This document shows positions 1 through 7,924 of a stretch of 31,346 nucleotides of DNA, piece after piece (the stretch's first letter is position 1; each line of letters starts with the position of its first letter). The stretch spans positions 1-31,346 of the forward strand of contig FWCC01000533.1 in NCBI GenBank assembly GCA_900169235.1, read 5' to 3'. The notes under the pieces were generated by a model. That model searched no databases. It was given only the letters and a program-made list of their open reading frames with translations, and had not been told where the DNA came from. Origin of the DNA: Zarea fungicola. Lineage: Eukaryota; Ascomycota; Sordariomycetes; Hypocreales; Cordycipitaceae. A program made the translations under genes and the position numbers.

Positions 1-1028
1 TTTTTTTGTCACCCACATGCCAGTCAATTCTATTCATGGGTGCGTCAACTTTTGTGACGATTGGCCATAGTCAAATTGCCTCACAAGAAGCATCACTGAT
101 TGTATGAAATATTGGGATGCCGGAAAGGTGCAAACTGATGGGGCAGGAATGGCGCTAGATCCCCATAACTTCTCGTGGGTTTTTTTACTACCTAGCAAGG
201 ATCAGTCCTCCTACTTTGCAGCGGATGCGTGTTCCTTTCATGCCCATTGCCACAGCGCGAACTCGACAATGCCATTACGAGCTTTAGTCTGCCAGTCTCA
301 GCAGGATCCGCAAAACATACACGAGAACAGAAAAACGGGCGAAGAATGGAATATTTAACGTGGCACCAGCTCCAGCCAATTAGTTTTGTTTTTTTTTTTC
401 TTTTCTTTTCATATACACGTACTGTCAAAGGCGGAACGAATGTCCCTCTTTTGTTAATTAAGAATAATAGCGGGAGTCTGTTTTAGCGGGCGATGTGGTG
501 GAACACTGGCTCCACCGGAGGTACCACTATTGTACCCTCGGGTCTCCGAAGGTACTGCTGGACGTACTGCTGGACATTTTGAGTAGACACAATCAAATGC
601 CATTTCTGGCCGTTACTTTTTCACAGCTGCAAATCACCCCTGTTAAATTTTACATACAGTATTAATAAGCTCAATATTATTTGGCTCATATGTAGCTTCC
701 TCTTTCGGCAAAGAGGTCAATGCCAGAGAGTGCTCCACACAGTGCTAACAAAAGGATAGTTACGCTGTATACTTTATTTATAATAACACTATGTACTTCA
801 ACAGCAATCGCAATGCAGCTAAAATTGGGCTTATTCACCCTTATAAATATAAATATTCATGAGAATGAATGAATACCAATATTCTTGGGATTATTGGCCA
901 CTTGGTATATACCCTTTCTACTCCTAAACACCGATACTATGGAAGATCAATCTCGAAGAGCTGACCTTATGCCGTCATGCCCAAACTGGCCGAGCAGCGG
1001 AGAGCCCTCTCTACCGCCGTAGCTATGG
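1..1028. other. Gene-less AT-leaning flank
   Basis: I see no supportable gene here. The segment begins with a T run and contains AT-rich stretches (for example about 640-670 and 770-860) and several short pyrimidine runs around 386-410. Open frames on both strands are short and lack conserved motifs. The composition, and the decayed frame that follows, suggest old degraded sequence, but no recognisable transposon ends were found. Confidence 0.5.
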
Positions 1029-1244
1029 GTGAAGATTGACAGCAAACTCTCTAACAAAGACCTTAGTGCTCTAAGTGGGGTTGACTGTTACATGCACGGC
1101 TTACTTCTGAAAGACACTGTCCATCGTAATGTTTATAATAGCAAAACAATCTGCCTCCTAGCACTAGCTAAGGCCGGTAACTTGGAGCTTATCGGCAGCA
1201 CCATTCTACTGGGTGGCAGCGACTCTATGTATTATATCCAGTAG
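1029..1244 (+). pseudogene. Possible decayed ankyrin-repeat fragment
   Basis: This 71-codon frame has no ATG at its start and is preceded in frame by a stop. Its second half reads LALAKAGNLELIGSTILLGG followed by SD. That fits the second-helix and turn part of an ankyrin repeat, in which the usual pattern is A-x-x-G-N-x-E-L-(V/I)-x-x-L-L-x-x-G-A-D. The preceding residues, with a GLLLKD stretch, could be the end of the previous repeat. A short ATG frame at 979-1035 starts MPKLAEQRRALSTAV and is out of phase, which suggests frameshifts. I infer a relic of an ankyrin gene in an AT-leaning, degraded segment. A chance resemblance is possible because only about one repeat is visible. Confidence 0.3.
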
Positions 1245-1558
1245 ATATACAGAGACAGGCGTTTTAAGTGTCACTCTCTGCTAGTTGACATATTATAGAA
1301 GATTTGGACCAACCTGTTGCGGTGCGAAGAATGTCTGTGTCTGTATTGTACCGTTTGACTAGCCATTATACGCCTAAAGGTATATTTCTTTTTATATCCG
1401 CTTTAGATTATATAGCTTCACTTCCGCCACTTTTGTGATAAAAATTGCGTATAGGAAAAACCCAATTAAAATGTAAATTTAAGTGTATTATTTGATTAAC
1501 TACTTCCTACTGCCTACCAGCCTCTAGTATAAGTGCATCTTATTAGATTTGGAACTAT
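1245..1558. other. AT-rich spacer, 3' side of the cysteine-rich gene
   Basis: This AT-rich non-coding spacer lies between the ankyrin-like relic and the stop codon of the minus-strand cysteine-rich gene. It should hold that gene's 3' untranslated region. No gene or clear signal is visible. Confidence 0.4.
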
Positions 1559-2567
1559 CTAATACGAGCATGTACAAGCTTCTCCACGATAGTAAAGTTG
1601 GATAAAGTAGCCCCAAGTCTTAAACGCAACCTTTGACCCCTCAATAGAGAATTCACCACTATATCCTACATGCTCGTGATCGTAGATCTTATCTAGAAGA
1701 GCTGAGCATACTGTGTCTTCGTATTTAGTATCCTCAACATCCTTACAAAACTTTGGTGGCCTAGGCAATCTCAGGCAGCTACACCCTGCGGAGCCAGAAT
1801 TGATCTTAAGAACCCCATCCTTAGTTTGGAAGTCGACTTTTGTCCCCTGAACAGATATGCTACTGCTCAAAGGTCCAGTAGAGGATATGGTATTAATGGC
1901 AAACTCTTTGGTAATAGCATCACATGCTGCTAGCGCCGAAGACTCTGTGCAGGCATCTGCTGGTGGAGGCAGGGCAGGACAGTTGCATCCATCGAAATAG
2001 CGGTAAGCGTAAATTTGGAGAATCCCTGCTTTCGCGTCGAGTTGAACTGTAACCCCGCTGATAGTAAGCTTCGAACTAACTGTCGATTCGGTAGTAAGAT
2101 TATATTGTCTTATAATAGCAGTGCATGCTTCAAGTTCAAAACTTGACGTGCATTCTGGCACAGGCAGAAATGGGCAAGTACAGCGTCCGTCCGGAAAATC
2201 AAATGTTATCTAAATGCAAGAGTTCCTTTAGCACATTGACATAATCAAGTCAGCCACATGCCAGGGAGTGGCAACTTACTCCTTCGTCTTGACGCCGGCA
2301 TGGTTTTGCCCGAGATCCGGTACAATACGGGATGTCCATATCCGCATCAGGAACACATATCCATTTCACTGTTGGTTCTGAATATTCTTCAGGATTCTTG
2401 TAACACTTCAATCCGTTAAGGCAGCGGGAGCCGTTGTTGGAGGAACCGCATGTCTGTCCCTTTTCACGAAGGGACTGACCAGGCCCGTCATCCCTTGGTA
2501 GTGCGTCTGGCGAATTTGCCTGGGCAAAAAAAACGAAGAGCGTTAGTATGACTATAGGGATTTTCAT
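1559..2567 (-). CDS. Secreted cysteine-rich protein with tandem modules (effector-like)
   Basis: I join two exons, 2567-2280 and 2209-1559. The 70-bp intron has a GTAAGT donor and a TTTAG acceptor, both in phase 0, and the product is 312 aa. Residues 1-19 are a classic signal peptide (MKIPIVILTLFVFFAQANS). A small cysteine-rich head follows, with Cys40, 49, 55 and 71 in a knottin-like spacing (NGSRCLNGLKC). Then come a shortened module (Cys82, 90, 106, 108) and three full tandem modules of about 60-67 residues (from about 116, 183 and 251). Each full module has an early Cys pair, an (S/T)-I-x-G-x-x-V strand-like core and a closing C-x-C. The first two are followed by a proline-rich linker. 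I recognise no named family. Export is well supported; a role as an effector or surface protein is inference. Without the intron both parts would be truncated or lack an ATG. Three direct repeats lie in the upstream region. Confidence 0.75.
2210..2279 (-). other. Phase-0 intron of the cysteine-rich gene
   Basis: On the minus strand the intron starts GTAAGT and ends TTTAG (70 bp). CTRAY-like branch candidates (CTGAC, CTAAA) lie inside. Reading through it meets a stop nine codons after the donor. Splicing it joins Gly96 to Ile97 and restores the cysteine-module frame. Confidence 0.7.
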
Positions 2568-2718
2568 TTTAAATAGTGTTGTCGTGGGAGGCGGAGTGGG
2601 AGTTTTATCGTAATGGTAGACTCAGTAGACTTTGGTGATGAATGTTAGGAATACGTAGTTACTGCATAGAAGGGTACTTACTCCTTTATAGAGAAAAAAA
2701 TAAACCCTTACTGCTTTT

Positions 2719-2773
2719 TAAGATTAACTAAGTCATGTAAGATTAAACTAAGTCGTCTAAGATTATAATGTCT
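2719..2773. repeat. Three direct repeats of about 19-20 bp
   Basis: Copies begin at 2719, 2738 and 2758. The first two share TAAGATTA(A)ACTAAGTC and the third keeps TAAGATTA before diverging. The third copy also forms a short hairpin, CTAAGA with TCTTAG. The block sits roughly 150-205 bp upstream of the ATG of the minus-strand cysteine-rich gene, a natural place for regulatory repeats. A regulatory role is inference. Confidence 0.6.
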
Positions 2774-3204
2774 TAGGTATATATTAAATTCTGTCTGATT
2801 ACAAAGTGCAGTTCTACTTAGGAGGGGGTTAAAAGGTACATGAGTGGTACTTCTGATGGACCCAGCGCCCCGCTGTACCACCCGCTGCAGGAGGCTCTCA
2901 CTATTTTCCTTAATAACAAAAAGAGGGACATTTGATCCGCCTTTGACAGTACGCTACTTGTTTTACTACTTTGATACATTTTGGACACTCTATACATGGT
3001 AGGGGCTATTTCCTCTGCGCACATTTTATTCAATACCCACGTGCATGTCACAAATTCCCCTGCTGCTGGTTGCTCCTGTTCTAAGGAATGCTAGGAATAG
3101 TTATGGGCGATGAAGAAAAAAAAATTAGATAGTTCACATCTTGTTGCTTTAACCCGGAAATCACAGCCTGGTTACCAGGTAGGACAGCCGACAGCCACTT
3201 AGGC
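2774..3204. other. Spacer without a supported gene
   Basis: The only sizeable frame is a 77-codon minus-strand stretch (2818-3051) without recognisable motifs, signal peptide or splice partners. I leave it unannotated. Confidence 0.4.
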
Positions 3205-3492
3205 CTACGCCGCCAACTGCTCGTCCACTAGGACAACTTTTGCACTCAATAATTTGGCAAAAGTCCCTCGTTTAAGATGATTGAAGTAGTCATCAAATAA
3301 AAATTGGCCGAAAGTTAAACATGAACTTAAATCGAATTTAACGTTTGAGGCTGCGAGCCTGGCACCGGAACCTGCTTTTGTCTTGAGTAGCACGCGCGGA
3401 GCAATGCTCCCTTTGAAGAAATCCCCGGGTGAGTAGTCGGAATAGAATTGCACATAAATGGAGACGGATTCTATTTTTAAATCGTCAACCAT
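3205..3492 (-). CDS. Orphan small protein, unknown
   Basis: This is a 95-aa frame starting at an ATG (MVDDLKIESV). It has a plausible mix of charged and hydrophobic residues and no long low-complexity stretches. There is no signal peptide, no cysteine pattern and no motif I can name. It could be a real small gene, the last exon of a longer gene whose upstream exons I cannot place, or a relic of a larger protein. It lies in the spacer between two genes for exported proteins. Confidence 0.3.
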   Translation of the reverse strand: MVDDLKIESVSIYVQFYSDYSPGDFFKGSIAPRVLLKTKAGSGARLAASNVKFDLSSCLTFGQFLFDDYFNHLKRGTFAKLLSAKVVLVDEQLAA

Positions 3493-3987
3493 AAATTCAT
3501 TTCAGCTCACATTGTCAAAAACAAAACTCCGAGTGACGGATATGGAATGTGGAAAACGGTGAGAATGGGGCCACCCATGTACAACGGTCCGTGGGGCGTC
3601 GTTGTCCCTTTGCTTGAATTTGAAAGATAATTCTGACTAGGGGTGAGAGAATGTACTAGTTTAATCTGAAGTAAAATTACACCAGTGAGGTAGTGCATAC
3701 AGGAAATCGTGCAGCCGTTCACCTCGCAGACCTTGTAGTCTCGGCCGATACCCAGTTTGAGTCAATTCCATATTCCAACTCACGATGTTGAAGAGAGGAT
3801 TCAAATAAATACTCACACTAAATCAGATATTAAATGGATGTAAATGATACTTCATGGGTTTAATACGTTTCAGATACACCCGGAAACTTTTAGTTCACCT
3901 GAGTTCTTCCTGCGCAAGACTTCAACGCTGGGTACCACAAGATAATGTGTAGCTGGTGAATCAGTTGTCATTTTTCTCTCTTTGAAC
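3493..3987. other. Intergenic spacer ahead of the DUF1996 gene
   Basis: No supportable gene was seen. A 71-codon minus frame (3507-3722) begins with a non-ATG codon and has no recognisable content. The right half should contain the upstream control region of the DUF1996 gene. Confidence 0.4.
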
Positions 3988-3996
3988 TATATTTAA
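3988..3996 (+). promoter_or_regulatory. TATA-like box of the DUF1996 gene
   Basis: TATATTTAA lies 159 bp upstream of the chosen ATG at 4155 and is followed by a leader rich in C and A. Position and sequence fit a core promoter with a 5' untranslated region of about 120-140 nt. Confidence 0.5.
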
Positions 3997-4154
3997 GGCT
4001 GGCTGCTCAGGAATGCTGGTGACAACCTCCTTTGTTGGCATCGACTGTGGGCTACAAACAACGAGCCATTGTCGTCCAGTACATAAGTGGACGGAAACGC
4101 AGCTCGAAACCCTCTTCCACTTCTCAAACTTCTCAAGAACTTATCCACACAAAG

Positions 4155-5378
4155 ATGCTATCTAAAGCAGCCATTCTCGTTTTATATGCTACCGCGGCAG
4201 TAGCTGCCCAGGGCGGTCTCTTTATTGTCCACTGCGCGCCTCTGACGGTGCAGCGGACAGATCCTATCATCAGCCCAGGCGGTCTGAGCAGCCATGTCCA
4301 CGCCGTGGTGGGCGGTACCGCCTACGACAAGTCCATGACCAACGAGGATGCACGGAAAGCAGCCAACACGACCTGTGACAAGAGCTTAGACAAGAGCAAC
4401 TACTGGCAGCCGCAGCTATACCATCAGCGCAACGACAGTACCTTTGAGTTGATTCCTCTTCTTGGAATTGTAAGTCAGCACAGCCGTGTATTGATCCCAG
4501 AAACATAAAATGAAATGTCACTAAACGTGATGAAAAAAAACAACAGGCAGGTTATTACATTGACCGTACTTGTGACTATAAAGAGGGACGCAAGAACTGT
4601 CGGGGAGCTCCAGGGGCCATTGCTCCGCCGGCGGGCCTGCGAATGGTCTCTGGTGACACTCTCCGAAGGTGAGTGTATTTCAATAATCTCATCGAACAAC
4701 GTTTCTTTGTTTTAACATTTCTTTAGATCTTATAATCGCGCAGACTACACGCATCGAGCAATTTCCCATGTCTGTCTTGATCCAGGCAAGGATACCGTCT
4801 ACCTGGACCAGAAGCCTTGCAAGGAAATGCGCGCTCAGGTCTTTTTTCCTTCCTGCTGGGATGGGCAGAACTTGGATTCCGCGGACCACAAGAGTCATGT
4901 AAGTAATAAAATACCAAAAAAAAAAAGGGCATTGCAGTAGAAAGAGAGCAAAAAGGGTTCAGTTGCTAACTCATACAAGATGTCCTTTCCTGCCATTGGC
5001 GACTACAACACCGGCGTGTGTCCCCAGTCGCACCCCGTTGCCATTGTTTCCGTCTTCAACGAGTTCTACTACAACACGCGCCAAGTCCAGGAGAAAGATT
5101 TCCGCCGATGGGTCTACGGCAACGGGGACACAACGGGCTACGGACTGCACGGGGACTTTTTGCAAGGGTGGACGGATCAGGATGCACTGGAGCATGCCAT
5201 GGCAACGTGTACTGGAAAGCGTGGTGCGGATGACCCGAACTGCTCGCTGAATGTTGGGCCGAATGGGCCAGGTCGAGTTGCGCGCTTCACCGTTGAGAAA
5301 CCGGCGCCGGCGGAAGATGTCGGGTTAAACGGACGGCTCACGCGGCTGCCAGGAAACAATCCAGTCTATGAGGGCTAA
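4155..5378 (+). CDS. DUF1996 family secreted protein
   Basis: Four exons join in frame: 4155-4469, 4547-4668, 4727-4898 and 4980-5378. The introns are 77, 58 and 81 bp, each GT-AG; the last has a GCTAAC branch site at 4965. The product is about 335 aa. Residues 1-18 form a signal peptide (MLSKAAILVLYATAAVAA). The DUF1996 hallmarks follow in order: RTDPIISPGG then SSHVH near 45-49, YWQPQLY, YYIDR at about 108-112, FFPSCWDGQNLDS, DHKSHMSFP across the exon 3/4 joint, and HPVAIVSVF. The family is fungal, exported or surface-associated, and its biochemical role is not established. The length matches the bare domain; I see no C-terminal WSC or cellulose-binding module. The ATG is chosen because it directly precedes the signal peptide; the longer in-frame start upstream would bury it. 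Confidence 0.92.
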
Positions 5379-5996
5379 TTTATCTTGGTCTGTGTCGTTT
5401 TGAACAGCCATGGTAGATGAAAAGGTTGGTGAGGTGGCGAAAACTGGTTGTGATGGATTGCGAAAGACGGCCAGATTCCAAACGTATTGTCAAACACGTA
5501 TCGTTTCTCTTTCTATTGAGCCACATAAAATGTAAAATATGATCTTCTAGTGATCAAGATAGGACAATAAGTTTTTTTTTTCTTTTGAAAAAAAAAAAAA
5601 AAAAAAGGTTCCCCCAGAACGGTGGGCTTCTCCTCGAGGCACTCCTGTCCCCTGGCAGGATTCTTTGTCTTTGGCATGACACGGCCGGTCGAATGCATCT
5701 CTCGTCTATCATTGAATGAGCTACTTTTGCTGCGACGCTACGACGCGATGTGGCAGTTCCCAACTACGCAGGAACTCAGCGCACGAGCCATAAGGTAATG
5801 CCTACGCCCCCCAAAGCGCAGGCGAGAGAGCAGTGCACATATGCCACTAGCTTATAGTTACAAGAGTGGCAGTTCGTCGTGAGATAAAACTGGCGCGGGG
5901 CTGAAATAGAGCAAATGACGGCATTTCTGCATGCTTGCAGTTTGCCTGCTCCTCTTGATTAAAAGTCAAGATGTATCGGCTGACATCCATGCAGAA
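5379..5996. other. Convergent spacer with poly-T/poly-A block
   Basis: This spacer holds the 3' end regions of the plus-strand DUF1996 gene and the minus-strand gene that follows. Apart from the T/A block annotated separately, I see no coding or regulatory feature. Confidence 0.4.
5572..5606. repeat. Back-to-back poly-T / poly-A block
   Basis: Ten T, one C, four T and one G are followed directly by nineteen A. The two arms can pair into a hairpin of about 14 bp. Such a block is prone to length error in sequencing and could also serve as a polyadenylation-type or nucleosome-depleted signal. It lies about 190 bp past the DUF1996 stop codon. Confidence 0.7.
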
Positions 5997-6428
5997 TCAT
6001 GTATCATTCAGCCCACACATGGCGGCAATGATTTTTCGAGTCTTCGCCTCGCCGTTTACATCGCCGACGAAGCCCAGCTTTCCGTCACCAACGTTGCCAA
6101 GCACCACAGCGGCTTCTCCGCGAGATATGTCGTCAAACTGGGCAAAGGAGGGGAAAGAGCCAAAGACAATGGCGGTACCGCCGATGCGTATATACTTGAG
6201 TACGGCGTCCCATTCAGCCAGGCTGTCGTTGCCGGTCAAGCCCTCGTCCGGAATGAGGACGGCAGATGGCGGTGGACGCCGGGCCAGAACTGTAATGGCG
6301 GACTCTGCATCTTCCACCTTTGAATATTCGGTCTTGGACTTGACAGTGGCAAGGAGGGGGGCGTACCACTCTTCAAACGAGGGTTCGCTGTTCAAGGCGA
6401 CGGTAACGATCCGGAAGACGTGTGCCAT
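5997..6428 (-). CDS. Short protein of a fungal family, apparently internally deleted
   Basis: This is an uninterrupted 143-aa frame starting MAHVFRIVTVALN. Recognisable blocks are AVLIPDEGLT (about 56-65), a GGTAIVFGSFPSF block (about 83-95) and VGDGKLGFVGDVNGE near 113-127, ending MCGLNDT. From memory this resembles fungal hypothetical proteins of about 200-250 aa. In those, the GGTA(V)-SF block and the VGDGKLGYVGDVN block are separated by a longer middle containing a YHRTT-like segment. Here only about 17 residues separate them, with no frameshift at the join. It may be a natural short paralogue or a gene with an in-frame deletion. Function is unknown. The ATG has a reasonable context (AACATGGC). 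Confidence 0.6.
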   Translation of the reverse strand: MAHVFRIVTVALNSEPSFEEWYAPLLATVKSKTEYSKVEDAESAITVLARRPPPSAVLIPDEGLTGNDSLAEWDAVLKYIRIGGTAIVFGSFPSFAQFDDISRGEAAVVLGNVGDGKLGFVGDVNGEAKTRKIIAAMCGLNDT

Positions 6429-7924
6429 GTTTGATAATGGGTTGGTTTTAGTAAAACTTCCACTTTGTATAGGATGCGTATGACGGCATAACTGCTTTTG
6501 TGTTGGGTTAGATGTTGGCTGTGCTCGGTGGTGGGTAGAGTCATCGGCCTGTAAACGGGAGCACGCGAGGCGTTTGTGTCACCGCGACAATCGACTTGAG
6601 GCATGAATTTGGGGGGGCAGAAAAAAATACAAAGAAAAGGATTGAATCTAACAATCACCAGGTCTTCATTAAGGCACAAAGCAAAGTGTATAGTTCGGAA
6701 TTCAAAGTTCAGGACGCACGTCCTCTCCAGTGCAACAACATCGACCGAGACAACGAGGCAAAGCGTATCCAGAGTCTTGGGTGGGTGGGGCAGAACTGTT
6801 GGTGGCTGACAACCGGTTTCCTGGGTTTCGACAGACTTCAGTAGTCGGTGCGTGGCCTCAACAGGAATTTCAGATGCGTATTGTCAGACGAAGTACGGCG
6901 GAACTTGGAGGATATAACGCGGTTTACCCGTAATTTTTAGTTCAAAACAGAAACGCGTCGCGGACGACAGATCGTCATGACGTGGTCGGGGTACAGTGTA
7001 TTTGTACAGTGCAGATAATTAATCAAACACTGTACAGACAGCAGTCACGGCGCTGCGACAAGACGGTGGAACGACAGGGTCCAAAACCTGAAAAATACAT
7101 AACCCAGCCTCGGGGTTGTTTTTCTTGGTTTTCCACAGCTTTACGAGGCAGCATTTTTTTCCCAGCAAGCAGGGTAGCCCTGTCGTTTTGTATGTCAGCT
7201 GTGGTGCCGGTCAAGCTCCCAGCCACCAGCCACAGCTGCCCAAGCGAAGCCTCGGCCACACCCGCCACCAGTAATAGTCCCAATTAGGGCTGGCGTCCTT
7301 TTTTTAATGGACGGATGTAACGCGTAAAGTGGCCCAAAAAAAATAAAGTGCCCAATTAAAAATAAAGTGTCAAAGTACCGAGTACTAAAGTGTCATCGCT
7401 TGGCTTGCCAGCTGGCAGACCGCCTCGCATCTGTTGGGCACACAAATGTCTTGCAACCGCCCCAAAATAGAAAATCCTGAATCCCTTCATTTTCATAAAT
7501 TCTTCATCATCAATCGTATCACCGTCATCATGCCCTTCATTAACCTCGGAAAAGGTGAGTCAAGACATTTTCTTCGTCCATTAATATCTGCACCCACTTG
7601 CCCACGGCCCACTTTTACCCCCCTGGTCGGATCCGCCCGAGATCCCAGGAACAAATCACCCGTGTCCCATGTCTGGTGGCTGGCTGGCTTCGTCTCCAGC
7701 CTTTCACTTTCTTCCAAGCAAGAACCCAATACAATCACCAAGTGGTAATCCCAACCTCTTGCAAAAAAAAATGTTCAATAGACTACTCAGGAACCATTCT
7801 CGTGGGTTGTCCCCATTCCACATACTCCTTCAAACACCTCATCTACCGCCAGTAATTGGCCCGTCTGTCCAAGTGGAGGCGCGACCATCAGTGGAATGCT
7901 GCATGCTCTTTTTTCTCGCTCGCC
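6429..7924. other. Divergent intergenic region
   Basis: It separates the minus-strand short gene from the plus-strand membrane-protein gene, so it should contain both promoters. I see a loose repeat of AATAAAGTG(C/T)C around 7341-7395 and a pyrimidine-rich stretch before 7925. A small ATG frame at 7530 (MPFINLGK followed by GGTGAGT) looks like a possible short first exon with a good donor, but I could not find a consistent partner exon. Confidence 0.4.

Noticed and set aside
5971..6483. 170-codon plus-strand frame opposite the short minus-strand gene
   Set aside because: It is the antisense shadow of the minus-strand frame, which carries conserved-looking blocks.
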